From Roseovarius sp. A-2 (lineage in GTDB: Bacteria > Pseudomonadota > Alphaproteobacteria > Rhodobacterales > Rhodobacteraceae), in assembly GCF_002072155.1 (NCBI RefSeq), contig NZ_BDIY01000010.1, positions 1 to 64,000 of the forward strand: a stretch of DNA of 64,000 nucleotides, written 5' to 3'. Of this stretch, positions 16,539 to 25,724 are shown piece after piece. A model generated the notes under the pieces. That model was given only the letters and a program-made list of their open reading frames with translations. It ran no database searches and was not told the origin of the DNA. Position numbers and translations under genes: made by a program. Numbering within the stretch: the first letter of the stretch is position 1; every line of letters begins with the position of its first letter.

Positions 16539-18746
16539 ATGATCCGTACACTGCATCGCTGGCCGGGTCTTCTGGCCCTCGCGCTCGTCACAATCCTGAG
16601 CCTAAGCGGTGCTGCGCTCTCGGTCTTTCCGGCAGTCGAGCGCATCACCGCGCCGCAGGTGGAGACTGGCCTGACAGTCGCCACCCTCGCGGACCGCATC
16701 CAGGCCGTCTATCCGGGCGTCGAGCAGATCCGGCGGTCGCCCTCCGGTCGGATCACCGCCTATTGGTTCGATCAGGGCGCGCCGGGTGCTGCCGTGATCG
16801 ACCCGGCGACGGGCGCGGGCGTGGCCTCGGCCGACCCGAACCAGGCCCTTCGTTGGCTGACCAACCTTCATCGCTCGCTCTTCCTCGGGGATGGCGGGCG
16901 CATCGCCATGGCCGCCGGGGCCGCGGCGATGCTGGTCCTCTCGCTCTCGGGTGCTGTGCTGGTCGCGCGACGGGCGGGCGGATGGGGGCACTGGTTCGCG
17001 CCCTTGCGCGGTCCGCTCGCGGGCAGGCTGCATGTCGAGATCGCCCGGATCGCCGTCGTCGGCCTCGTTCTGTCTTCCCTGACTGCCCTCTGGATGACGG
17101 CGTCCACCTTCGATCTTCTGCCGGACGGAGGTGCCATCCCGGCCATGCCGACCGAGGTAAGCGGAGAGACGGGGTTTCCTCTCGATCAGATGGCCACGCT
17201 GCTGCAAACGCCCGTCGCCGAGCTGCGCGAGCTGAGCTTTCCCTATCCCGGTGACGCGACGGACGTGTTCACGCTGAAGTCCGACCGGGGCACCGGCTAT
17301 CTCGACCAGGGAACCGGCGCGCTACTGGCATGGGCCGACTTGACCGGATGGGAGCGCGTCTCGGAAACCATCTACATGCTGCACACGGGGCAGGGGGCGG
17401 CGACGCTCGGCCTTGTGCTCGGGATGACGGCGCTCGGAGTACCGGCGATGGGCGTGACCGGCGTCCTGATCTGGCTTGCCGGGCGGCGCGGGCGGCCGCG
17501 CATCCGCGGCAACCAGCCCGCAGGCCGTTCCGAGACGATCCTTCTTGTCGGCAGCGAGGGGGGCAGCACCTGGGGCTTCGCCGCGACCCTGCATGCTGCG
17601 CTGACGGCAGCGGGGCGGAGCGTCCATGTTGGCCCGATGTCGGGCTTCGCACCGAAGCGCTACGCCGCGGCCCAACGGATCATCCTGCTCGCCGCGACCT
17701 ATGGCGATGGTGCAGCACCCGCCTCGGCCAAGGGGTTCCTTGACCGGATGAACGCGTCGGCCCCTGCGCCTGATATCCAGATGGCCGTGCTCGGCTTCGG
17801 GGACCGCAGCTTTCCGGCCTATTGCGCCTTTGCCAAGGCCGTCACGGCAGCGGCGCAGGCCAAGGGTTGGGCCGAACTCATGCCGCTGGACACGATCGAC
17901 CGCCAATCGCCACAGGATTTCGCGCGCTGGGGCCGCGCGCTTGGCGAGGTGCTTGGCATCTCTCTCGAACTTTCTCACCAGCCCGTCTCGCCGCGCACCG
18001 AAACATTGACCCTCGTCTCGCGGCGCAACTACGGGGCCGAGACGCAGGCAGCGGCCGCGATCCTGCGCTTCGCCCTGCCGCGCACGCCGCTGTGGCAGCG
18101 GCTGACGGGCGCGGGTTTCGCGCGGTTCCAGGCGGGCGACCTGATCGGTGTCCTGCCGCAGGGCAGCGCCGTGCCACGCCTCTATTCGCTGGCCTCGGGC
18201 CGACGCGACGGGTTCGTCGAGATCGTTGTGCGCAAGCATCCGGGTGGTCTTGCCTCGGGCCAGCTGACCGCTTTGGAGCCGGGCGATACCGTCACGGCTT
18301 TCCTGCGGCGCAATCCCGGCTTTCACGCCGGTCGCGGTCGCACGCCGCTGATCCTGATCGGGGCGGGCACCGGCATCGGGCCGCTGGCGGGCTTCATCCG
18401 CGGCAATGCGCGACACAGGTCCGTGCACCTGTTCTTCGGTATGCGACATGCCGACAGCGATTTCTTCTATGGCGAAGAAATGCCCGACTGGCAGGCCGAG
18501 GGGCGGTTGACACGGGCCATCACCGCGGTTTCCCGCGGGGCGCGGCGCAGTTATGTGCAAGACGCCCTGCGCGGAGAGGCTGGTCAGGTTGCGGACCTCA
18601 TCCGGAATGGGGCGCGCGTAATGGTTTGTGGCGGGCGCGACATGGCCATGGGTGTGACCGATGCGCTGACCGAAATTCTCTCACCAGTCGGGCTGACGCC
18701 CGCAGTTCTGAAGGCGGAGGGGCGGTATGTCGAAGATGTCTACTGA
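16539..18746 (+). CDS. PepSY membrane protein fused to flavodoxin and NAD(P)H reductase
   Basis: A 735-residue fusion. Residues 1-330 are a PepSY-type membrane domain with four predicted spans (HRWPGLLALALVTILSLSG, AAAMLVLSLSGAVLVARR, and two more around 180 and 295). Residues about 335-480 are a flavodoxin-like FMN domain, and the rest a CysJ-like FAD/NAD(P)H domain (PRLYSLAS, LIGAGTGIGPLAGF, VMVCGGRDMAMGV). It would carry electrons from NAD(P)H across the membrane. It starts 11 bp after the DUF2271 gene and overlaps apbE by 20 bp. ATG 16539 is preferred over a GTG at 16524. Confidence 0.85.
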   Translation: MIRTLHRWPGLLALALVTILSLSGAALSVFPAVERITAPQVETGLTVATLADRIQAVYPGVEQIRRSPSGRITAYWFDQGAPGAAVIDPATGAGVASADPNQALRWLTNLHRSLFLGDGGRIAMAAGAAAMLVLSLSGAVLVARRAGGWGHWFAPLRGPLAGRLHVEIARIAVVGLVLSSLTALWMTASTFDLLPDGGAIPAMPTEVSGETGFPLDQMATLLQTPVAELRELSFPYPGDATDVFTLKSDRGTGYLDQGTGALLAWADLTGWERVSETIYMLHTGQGAATLGLVLGMTALGVPAMGVTGVLIWLAGRRGRPRIRGNQPAGRSETILLVGSEGGSTWGFAATLHAALTAAGRSVHVGPMSGFAPKRYAAAQRIILLAATYGDGAAPASAKGFLDRMNASAPAPDIQMAVLGFGDRSFPAYCAFAKAVTAAAQAKGWAELMPLDTIDRQSPQDFARWGRALGEVLGISLELSHQPVSPRTETLTLVSRRNYGAETQAAAAILRFALPRTPLWQRLTGAGFARFQAGDLIGVLPQGSAVPRLYSLASGRRDGFVEIVVRKHPGGLASGQLTALEPGDTVTAFLRRNPGFHAGRGRTPLILIGAGTGIGPLAGFIRGNARHRSVHLFFGMRHADSDFFYGEEMPDWQAEGRLTRAITAVSRGARRSYVQDALRGEAGQVADLIRNGARVMVCGGRDMAMGVTDALTEILSPVGLTPAVLKAEGRYVEDVY

Positions 18747-19707
18747 AAGTGCGCGCATCGCCCTGAATGGCCCGACGATGGGCACACGTTGGACGGCATT
18801 GTTCTACGCGGAAGCGGGCCGCGACACGGATGCAATTCGCGCAGTACTTCAGGCGGCTGTCGACGAGGTGGACACACAGATGTCGATCTGGAAACCAGAC
18901 AGCGACCTGATGCGGATCAACGCGGCGCCGGTGGGCGATTGGGTGATGGTGCCGGAGCAACTGCGGTCGGTCCTGCGCCTCGGGCTCGAGATCGGGCGCG
19001 CCTCGGGCGGGGCCTTCGATATCGGCATGGGCGATGCGGTGATGGCTTGGGGTTTCGGGCCCGGGGCCGCCGCGCCCGAGGGTATCCGCGCCGCGATGGA
19101 CGCCCTCCGCCGCCCGGCGCAGGAGGTGCTGGAGATCGAGGGGATGCAGCTGCGCAAGACCGCGCCCATCGCGCTGGATCTGAACGGCATTGCCAAGGGT
19201 CATGGCGTGGACCGGCTGGCAGAAACCCTGCGCGAACACGGAATTGGCAATGCCCTTGTCGGCATCGATGGTGAGATGCGTGCAATGGGCGTCCGGCAGG
19301 ATGGCGAGGCGTGGATCATCGCAGTAGAAGCACCGGACCCTGATCGCCGGACGCCGCATGCGATCCTGGCACTTCAGGATGCTGCCGTCGCGACCTCCGG
19401 TGACTACCGCCACTGCGTCGAGGTTCAGGGACGACGCCTGTCGCATACTATGGATCCGAGACGTGGCGCGCCGCTGATCGCGTCGCCCGCCTCCGTCACC
19501 GTCGTGGCCCGCACCTGTGCCGAGGCCGACGCCTGGGCGACGGCGCTGATGGTGCTCGGTGCAGAGAGGGGTGCGGTCCTCGCAAGACAACGTGGACTCG
19601 ACGCCCTGTTTCTTCTGCGCGATGATGACGGGAGTGCAAGGGGCGTGGGAGTCGGGCAGCTTTTTTCCGAAGAACCAGCGGCAATCGCCTCAGGCGGGGG
19701 AAGATGA
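18727..19707 (+). CDS. apbE: FAD:protein FMN transferase ApbE
   Basis: ApbE uses FAD to attach FMN to a Thr or Ser of target proteins. The 326-residue protein shows the family features: GPTMGTRW near the N-terminus, LDLNGIAKGHGVDRLAE, GIDGEMRAMG and SHTMDPRRGAP, plus a metal-site TCAEADAWATALMVLG. Unlike many ApbEs it has no signal peptide or lipobox, which is odd if its target is the exported DUF2271 protein; it may act before export, or on a cytosolic domain. It overlaps its neighbours at both ends within one operon. Confidence 0.88.
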   Translation: MSKMSTESARIALNGPTMGTRWTALFYAEAGRDTDAIRAVLQAAVDEVDTQMSIWKPDSDLMRINAAPVGDWVMVPEQLRSVLRLGLEIGRASGGAFDIGMGDAVMAWGFGPGAAAPEGIRAAMDALRRPAQEVLEIEGMQLRKTAPIALDLNGIAKGHGVDRLAETLREHGIGNALVGIDGEMRAMGVRQDGEAWIIAVEAPDPDRRTPHAILALQDAAVATSGDYRHCVEVQGRRLSHTMDPRRGAPLIASPASVTVVARTCAEADAWATALMVLGAERGAVLARQRGLDALFLLRDDDGSARGVGVGQLFSEEPAAIASGGGR

Positions 19708-21620
19708 GCCGCATGGAACAGACTCGTACCGATCGCTTCAAGACCGCGCTCCTGCTGATGGCCGCAACCGGGCTGATCGTGGGACTCGCATTCTACCTTG
19801 CGGGCCAACCAGAGATCGCGAACCTGATCTGGATTGCAGGAGTTGTTCCCGCGCTCGCAGCGCTTGTGGTCGAAATCGTCCGGAGCATTGGGCGTGGCGA
19901 GGTGGGCCTCGATATCGTTGCCGCGCTGTCAATGTCGGCGGCGCTTGTCTTCGGCGAGACATTGGCTGCGGCTGTCGTCGCAGTCATGTATTCTGGAGGC
20001 ACCTTCCTCGAAGCCTTCGCTGAGGGCCGTGCTCGTCGTTCGATGAAGGATCTTTTATCTCGCGTACCCCGGACCGCGACGCGGCACCGGAACGACGGTC
20101 TTGAGGATGTGCCTCTCGAAGAGATCGTACCGGGCGATCGCCTGCTGATCCGGCAGGGCGATGTCGTTCCCGTGGACGGCACGGTGGCGTCCGACACCGC
20201 CTTCCTCGACACCGCGGCGCTGACCGGCGAGTCCCTGCCAGTCCGGCTGGCGCGCGGGGCCGACGCGATGAGCGGCTCGACCAACGCGGGCGAGGCCTTC
20301 GACCTGACGGCGACGCGCGAGGCCAAGGACAGCACTTATGCCGGGATCGTCCGTCTAGTCGAGGAAGCGCAGGCGTCCAAAGCGCCGATGTCCCGGCTGG
20401 CCGACCGCTGGTCGCTGGGCTTTCTGGTCGTCACCGTCAGTATCGCCTTCGCGGCCTGGTGGTTCACAGGCGATCCGATCCGCGCGGTCGCCGTGCTGGT
20501 GGTCGCCACGCCCTGTCCGCTGATCCTTGCCGTGCCGGTTGCGCTCGTGGCCGGCCTATCGCGTGCGACGCATTTTGGCGTGCTGATCAAGGGCGCAGGG
20601 CCGCTCGAGACGATGGCGCGGATCCGCACGCTAATCCTCGACAAAACGGGGACGCTGACGGATGGCCGTCCGCAGATCATCTCGATAGACAGCCACGATG
20701 GCATGACCGAGGACGACATCCTGCGCCTCGCTGCCGCGCTCGATCAGGCCTCCAAGCACCCTGTCGCGCAGGCCATCGTTGCCGCCGCAAAGGCACAGGG
20801 CTTGACGCTGACCGTTCCGACAGAGGTGGCTGAGATCCCGGGCGAAGGGGTCTTGGGGCGTGTGGAGGGCCGCGAGGTGATCGTCGGCGGCGACAGCTTC
20901 GTGGCGTCCCGGGTCGGGCGGATGGTGGGCGATCACCCCGCCAAGGGCGCCGGATCGGTCCTTGTCGCAGTGGCAGTTGACGGTCACATGGCCGGGCACC
21001 TCGTCATGTCCGACCCGCTGCGCGAGGGAGCGGGTGCCATGCTGGACGGTCTGCGCCGCCAAGGGATCTCGCGCATCCTGCTGGCCACTGGCGACCGCGC
21101 GGACGTGGCCGAGCGCGTGACCGAGGGGCTGGGCCTCGACGGGCTGCGGGCCGGTCTGACGCCGGATCAAAAGGTGTTGCTGGTGCTCTCCGAGCGTAAA
21201 CACGGGCCGGTGATGATGGTGGGTGATGGCGTCAACGACGCGCCCGCCCTCGCCGCTGCGGATGTCGGCGTGGCGATGGGGGCACGGGGCGCCGCGGCCT
21301 CGGCCGAGGCCGCCGACGTGGTCCTGCTCGTCGACCGGATCGACCGGCTGGGGCCCGGCATCGAGATCGCACGCGCCTCACGCCGGATCGCGGTCGAAAG
21401 CGTTGTCGCCGGGATCGGCCTGTCTGTCATGGGCATGATCGCGGCCGCTTTCGGTTACCTCACCCCGGTCCAGGGTGCGCTCCTGCAAGAAGTGATCGAC
21501 GTTGCCGTGATCCTGAATGCCCTCCGCGCCCTGCGTATCGCTCCCCATGAGCCAGCTACGGGCAAACCGCAGGCCATCATGTCAGAGCAAGCTGACATCG
21601 TTCAAGGAGCCACGCCATGA
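19704..21620 (+). CDS. P1B-type metal-transporting ATPase with TPC motif
   Basis: A 638-residue heavy-metal P-type ATPase: actuator TGES (about residue 173), membrane metal-site motif TPCP (about 268) where ZntA/CopA have CPC, phosphorylation site DKTGTLT (Asp about 313) and hinge GDGVNDAPAL (about 508). There is no N-terminal metal-binding domain. A TPC site is characteristic of the P1B-5 group, linked to Fe/Ni export, but the C-terminal haemerythrin domain of that group is absent. Together with the next gene it suggests efflux of ferrous iron or a similar metal. Overlaps apbE by four bases. Confidence 0.85.
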   Translation: MSRMEQTRTDRFKTALLLMAATGLIVGLAFYLAGQPEIANLIWIAGVVPALAALVVEIVRSIGRGEVGLDIVAALSMSAALVFGETLAAAVVAVMYSGGTFLEAFAEGRARRSMKDLLSRVPRTATRHRNDGLEDVPLEEIVPGDRLLIRQGDVVPVDGTVASDTAFLDTAALTGESLPVRLARGADAMSGSTNAGEAFDLTATREAKDSTYAGIVRLVEEAQASKAPMSRLADRWSLGFLVVTVSIAFAAWWFTGDPIRAVAVLVVATPCPLILAVPVALVAGLSRATHFGVLIKGAGPLETMARIRTLILDKTGTLTDGRPQIISIDSHDGMTEDDILRLAAALDQASKHPVAQAIVAAAKAQGLTLTVPTEVAEIPGEGVLGRVEGREVIVGGDSFVASRVGRMVGDHPAKGAGSVLVAVAVDGHMAGHLVMSDPLREGAGAMLDGLRRQGISRILLATGDRADVAERVTEGLGLDGLRAGLTPDQKVLLVLSERKHGPVMMVGDGVNDAPALAAADVGVAMGARGAAASAEAADVVLLVDRIDRLGPGIEIARASRRIAVESVVAGIGLSVMGMIAAAFGYLTPVQGALLQEVIDVAVILNALRALRIAPHEPATGKPQAIMSEQADIVQGATP

Positions 21621-22318
21621 GCCGTCTATCACATTCTGAAATCCATATGGTGCATCGCATCGGCTGGCTGCGGGCCGCCGTTCTTGGCGCCAACGACGGT
21701 CTTGTCTCGACCGCGAGCCTCGTCGTCGGCGTCGCCGCAGCGGGCTCCGGCAAGCCCGAGGTCATGATCGCTGGGCTGGCCGGGCTTATGGCTGGCGCGA
21801 TGTCCATGGCGGCGGGGGAGTATGTCTCGGTCAGCTCGCAAACTGACGCCGAACAGGCGGACCTCGCCCGAGAGAGCCGTGAACTCGAGGAAACGCCCGA
21901 GGCCGAGCTCGAGGAACTAACCCGGATTTATGTTGAAAGAGGGCTGGACCGCGACCTGGCGGAAAAGGTTGCCGTGCAACTGACTGAACGCGACGCGCTC
22001 GGATCGCATGCGCGCGATGAGCTCGGCATTTCGGAAACCGTGACGGCCCGCCCTATCCAGGCGGCTCTGGTATCCGCACTGACCTTCGCAGCTGGGGCGG
22101 TGCTACCCCTGATCGTCGTTTTGCTGGTCTCGGAGGCGCAGATCGCTCCCCTGGTAGCGGGATCGACGATCCTTGGCCTTGCGGTTCTTGGTGGATTGGG
22201 TGCTTCCGCCGGCGGCGCAGGCGTCGTCCGTGGGGCCGCGCGGGTCACGCTATGGGGAGCGCTTGCAATGGCGGCGACAGCCGGGGTCGGTGCGCTGTTC
22301 GGGGTCGCCGTAGGCTAG
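21617..22318 (+). CDS. VIT1/CCC1-family iron/manganese transporter
   Basis: A 233-residue membrane protein with the family signature VLGANDGLVSTASLVVGVAAA near the N-terminus, a cytosolic Glu-rich metal-binding helix segment (ESRELEETPEAELEELTRIY, with SSQTDAEQADLAR) and three further spans. VIT/CCC1 proteins move Fe2+ or Mn2+ out of the cytosol. Start ATG overlaps the ATPase stop. It closes the iron/flavin operon, since no plus-strand gene follows for 700 bp. Confidence 0.88.
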   Translation: MSRLSHSEIHMVHRIGWLRAAVLGANDGLVSTASLVVGVAAAGSGKPEVMIAGLAGLMAGAMSMAAGEYVSVSSQTDAEQADLARESRELEETPEAELEELTRIYVERGLDRDLAEKVAVQLTERDALGSHARDELGISETVTARPIQAALVSALTFAAGAVLPLIVVLLVSEAQIAPLVAGSTILGLAVLGGLGASAGGAGVVRGAARVTLWGALAMAATAGVGALFGVAVG

Positions 22319-22392
22319 AAGACAATCGGGTGTGAACGTGTTGCGAGGCCACGACACTCCTTGTGTGCAAAAAGGCCCACGAAGCAACTGAG

Positions 22393-22872
22393 CTAGTTCG
22401 GACTTGGAAACAGTCCCGACAACGGCAGCGCCGTGCTGGCTTTCACCTGTTCGAGGGCGAAAACCGAACTCACGCTCCGCAACCTGATGCTTGATGTCAG
22501 GGTGTCGTAGAATGCGTCAAATGCCGGCATGTCGGGCACGACCACTCGCAGCATGAAGTCATGGGTTCCGGCGAGACGATAGATGTCGCGAACCGGCTCG
22601 AGCGTCTCAGTGACGGTAAGGAACTCTGTGCGCCATTCTGCCGTATGATCGATGGCTTCGACCATCACGAAGGCTGTCAACGAAAGCCCAAGCGCGTCAG
22701 GGTTCAGCAAGGCCACGCGGGCGCGGATGACACCAGCCTCTTCATGCTTCTGGATGCGCTTCCAGCAGGGCGTCTGCGTCAGACCCACCTTGTCGGCGAT
22801 GCGGGCGACCGGAACGGTCGCATCCCGCTGCAGGATGTCGAGAATCTTCAGATCGATCCGGTCGAATGTCAT
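22393..22872 (-). CDS. Lrp/AsnC-family transcription regulator
   Basis: A 159-residue regulator starting MTFDRIDLKILDILQ, followed by the Lrp helix-turn-helix (VARIADKVGLTQTPCWKRIQ) and a C-terminal ligand-binding fold (GTHDFMLRVVVPDMPAFDAFY). GGAGG precedes the chosen ATG; an upstream extension of 40 residues is possible in frame but unlike the family. It is divergent from the Rrf2 regulator and may govern amino-acid or sulfur metabolism genes. Confidence 0.85.
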   Translation of the reverse strand: MTFDRIDLKILDILQRDATVPVARIADKVGLTQTPCWKRIQKHEEAGVIRARVALLNPDALGLSLTAFVMVEAIDHTAEWRTEFLTVTETLEPVRDIYRLAGTHDFMLRVVVPDMPAFDAFYDTLTSSIRLRSVSSVFALEQVKASTALPLSGLFPSPN

Positions 22873-23045
22873 CGCGCCTCCTCTCTGGCCGTTACAGGCT
22901 GTCACCTTCGAGTCGGGGCAAGGATGCCACAATTCTCTTAAATGTCGATCATCTTTATCGTGTTTATGTGTTCGCCCTCGCTTTGTGCACAAAACCTGAT
23001 AATGTTGATCTTGTTAGTCGCAGTTTTGAGAGCCACTTACGACCG

Positions 23046-23513
23046 ATGATCACCCACAAGACCAAGTACGCGCTCAAAGCCCTCATGGTGCTCGCCGATG
23101 AAAAGGCTGGTGAAGGCACAGCCCTGCGCATCGAGGAGATCGCGGAACGCTCCGGCGCGCCGAAACGGTTCCTCGAGCACATCTTGCTCGATCTCAAGCG
23201 CGCCGGTCTGATCGGGAGCCGCCGGGGTCGCAAGGGCGGATACGAGATGATCAAGGAACCCAGACGCGTCTCGCTGGCCGAAGTGCTGCGCCTGATCGAC
23301 GGCCCGATGGCCCCGCTGCCTTGCCTGTCGCGCAAAGCTTACCAGCGCTGCGAGGATTGCACCGACGAACAGACCTGCCGGGTACGCGCTGTCTTCGGTA
23401 GCTTCTACGCCACCTACATCCTGATGATCGAATCGCTTACTGTCGCCGATCTCCAGAAGGATGCGAGGACCTTGGAAAGCTTCGGCTTGCCTGAACCCGC
23501 CGCCGGAGAATGA
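23046..23513 (+). CDS. Rrf2-family transcription regulator
   Basis: A 155-residue Rrf2 protein: winged helix (TKYALKALMVLADE, IEEIAERSGAPKRFLEHIL, LIGSRRGRKGGYEM) and a cysteine-bearing segment (PCLSRKAYQRCEDCTDEQTC). Rrf2 members sense Fe-S clusters, nitric oxide or, as in CymR, cysteine supply; the Cys spacing here does not clearly match the IscR pattern. Its position directly upstream of the sulfate importer, with repeats in the gap, suggests it controls that operon. Confidence 0.87.
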   Translation: MITHKTKYALKALMVLADEKAGEGTALRIEEIAERSGAPKRFLEHILLDLKRAGLIGSRRGRKGGYEMIKEPRRVSLAEVLRLIDGPMAPLPCLSRKAYQRCEDCTDEQTCRVRAVFGSFYATYILMIESLTVADLQKDARTLESFGLPEPAAGE

Positions 23514-23521
23514 TCTTCTAA

Positions 23522-23564
23522 AATCACGACCAAAAAGAGCGTGATTCTTCCTTTGCTAATCACG
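23522..23564 (+). promoter_or_regulatory. AATCACG repeats, candidate Rrf2 operator
   Basis: AATCACG occurs at 23522-23528 and 23558-23564 with an inverted copy CGTGATT at 23540-23546. The first two copies form an inverted repeat with an 11-bp spacer. The cluster lies between the Rrf2 gene and sbp, where an operator for sulfur-responsive control would be expected. Confidence 0.5.
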
Positions 23565-23693
23565 ATTAAGTCTGTCGTTATTTAGGTGTCAGGCGGCGCT
23601 GGTGGCGTGTTCGAGGCAGGGATGATCCCTCCCGGACCGCTTCCCCGGCGACCTGGCACCAGAGTTCGACAGGGATCAGCAAAAGGACAGGCT

Positions 23694-24881
23694 ATGTATC
23701 GCACCATCCAGATCGGCGGGCACACGCTCGCCCAGGGCATCTTCCTCCGAAGTCTCGGCGATGGCCGGATTGAAATCGACGCAGGCCATGCGCGCCGGTC
23801 GGGGCATCCAGTCGCGACCCCAAGGTCGAGCGAGACGGTCAGTTTTCACTCTGCGTTCCGCAAGGCCCTGACCGGCGGTCATCTGCGCGGCGGTCTGCTG
23901 GCAGGATTGACGGGTCTGGTGCTCGCCTTTGGCGGCACGACCCCCGCGGCAGCGCAAGATAGTATCGAGATCCTGAACGTCTCCTACGACCCGACCCGCG
24001 AGTTCTACCGGGAATATAACGAGCTCTTCAACGTGTGGTGGACCGCGCAGGGCAACGCGCCGGTTACCATCCGGCAATCCCATGGCGGGGCAGGCGCACA
24101 GGCGCGTGCCGTGATCGACGGGCTGGAGGCGACCGTCGTGACGTTGGCCTTATCAGCCGATATCGACGCGATTTCGGAACGCACGGGTCTTTTCCCGGCC
24201 GACTGGCAGTCGCGGCTGCCGCACAACTCCTCACCCTACACCTCGACCATCGTGTTCCTGGTGCGCGAAGGCAATCCGCGCGGCATCGAGGATTGGGACG
24301 ACCTCGTCGCCGATGGCGTGCAGGTCATAACCCCGAACCCCAAGACGAGCGGCGGCGCGCGCTGGAATTTCCTTGCAGCCTGGGCCTATGCCGAGCGGAA
24401 CGACCTGGATCCGGCCGAGTTCGTCGGCGCAATGTATCGGAACGTGCCGGTGCTGGACACCGGGGCGCGCGGGTCGACCACGACATTCACCCAGCGGGGC
24501 ATCGGCGACGTGCTGCTGGCTTGGGAGAACGAGGCCTTCCTCGCGTTGGCGGAACTGGGCGAGGATGCCTTCGACATCGTCGTGCCTTCGGTCTCGATCC
24601 TGGCCGAGCCGCCGGTGACGCTGGTGGATGGCAACATCACCTCCGACGCGCTGCGGGCGGCAGCCGAGGCCTATCTCCAGCATCTCTACAGCCCCGAGGC
24701 GCAGGCGCTCGCACTCAGCCACTACTACCGCGCCTGGGACACGTCGCAGGCCGCCCCCGAGGACGCTGCGCGGTTTCCCGAGGTTGAGCTGGTCACCATC
24801 GCGGATTTCGGCGGCTGGCCCGTGGTGCAGCCCGAGTATTTCGGCGAAGGCGGAATCTTCGATCAGATCTACGAGGAGTAA
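23694..24881 (+). CDS. sbp: sulfate/thiosulfate-binding protein
   Basis: The periplasmic binding protein of a sulfate ABC importer. After the signal region (ending near AAAQD) it shows [49 protein letters not shown] and [18 protein letters not shown], all diagnostic of Sbp/CysP. It is 395 residues because about 65 residues precede the hydrophobic signal core; that extension ([20 protein letters not shown] and on) is unusual. It begins at ATG 23694 behind AAAGGACAG. The actual translation start could be internal. First gene of the sbp-cysT-orf-cysW-cysA operon. Confidence 0.88.
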   Translation: MYRTIQIGGHTLAQGIFLRSLGDGRIEIDAGHARRSGHPVATPRSSETVSFHSAFRKALTGGHLRGGLLAGLTGLVLAFGGTTPAAAQDSIEILNVSYDPTREFYREYNELFNVWWTAQGNAPVTIRQSHGGAGAQARAVIDGLEATVVTLALSADIDAISERTGLFPADWQSRLPHNSSPYTSTIVFLVREGNPRGIEDWDDLVADGVQVITPNPKTSGGARWNFLAAWAYAERNDLDPAEFVGAMYRNVPVLDTGARGSTTTFTQRGIGDVLLAWENEAFLALAELGEDAFDIVVPSVSILAEPPVTLVDGNITSDALRAAAEAYLQHLYSPEAQALALSHYYRAWDTSQAAPEDAARFPEVELVTIADFGGWPVVQPEYFGEGGIFDQIYEE

Positions 24882-24884
24882 GAC

Positions 24885-25724
24885 ATGAGGGCGGGTATTC
24901 TCCGCTCGCCCTCACCCCTTCCGGGGTTTGGGCTGAGCTTCGGGATCATGATGACGGTGCTATCCATCGTGGTCCTTCTTCCCATCGGGGCGCTTCTGGG
25001 CCGCGGTCTGATGATCGGCCCGGCCGATCTGTGGGAGATGCTGAATTCGCGCCGGATCTGGTCCGCGCTGTCGCTTTCCTTCCGTGCGGCGCTGATTGCG
25101 TCGCTGTTCAACCTCGTCTTCGGGCTCATGCTGGCCTGGGTGCTGGTGCGCTATCGTTTCTGGGGCCGCCGCTTCATCGATGCGGCGGTGGACCTGCCTT
25201 TCGCGCTGCCCACGGCAGTGGCGGGTATCGCGCTGACCGCGCTTTACGCCCCGAACGGCGTCTTCGGGCAGGCGCTGGCGCCGCTCGGCCTCCAGGTCGC
25301 CTACACCGAGGTGGGCATCTGGGTCGCCCTTGTCTTCATCGGGCTGCCCTTTGTTGTGCGCACCGTCCAGCCGGTCATCGAGGAGCTGGAGGCGGATCTC
25401 GAGGAGGTTTCCGCTACGCTCGGTGCCCGCCGCGCCTACACGCTGCGCCGGGTGATCCTGCCCACGCTGACGCCCGCGCTGCTGACGGGCTTCGCGCTCG
25501 CGCTGGCGCGGTCGGTCGGTGAATACGGCTCGGTCATCTTCATCGCGGGCAACATCCCGAACCTGACCGAGATCGCGCCGCTGCTGATCGTGATCCGGCT
25601 TGAAGAATACAACTACGACGCCGCCGCCGCTATCGGCATCGCCATGCTGGTCATCTCCTTCGCGATGCTGCTTGCCATCAACGCCATCCAGACCTGGAGC
25701 AGACGGAGGATCGGACTTGTCTGA
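24885..25724 (+). CDS. cysT: sulfate ABC transporter permease CysT
   Basis: A 279-residue inner-membrane permease with about six spans and the sulfate-permease EAA loop (EELEADLEEVSATLGARRAY). Characteristic segments include DLPFALPTAVAGIALTALY and ALARSVGEYGSVIFIAGN. It pairs with CysW to form the channel powered by CysA. It follows sbp by three bases. Confidence 0.92.
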   Translation: MRAGILRSPSPLPGFGLSFGIMMTVLSIVVLLPIGALLGRGLMIGPADLWEMLNSRRIWSALSLSFRAALIASLFNLVFGLMLAWVLVRYRFWGRRFIDAAVDLPFALPTAVAGIALTALYAPNGVFGQALAPLGLQVAYTEVGIWVALVFIGLPFVVRTVQPVIEELEADLEEVSATLGARRAYTLRRVILPTLTPALLTGFALALARSVGEYGSVIFIAGNIPNLTEIAPLLIVIRLEEYNYDAAAAIGIAMLVISFAMLLAINAIQTWSRRRIGLV

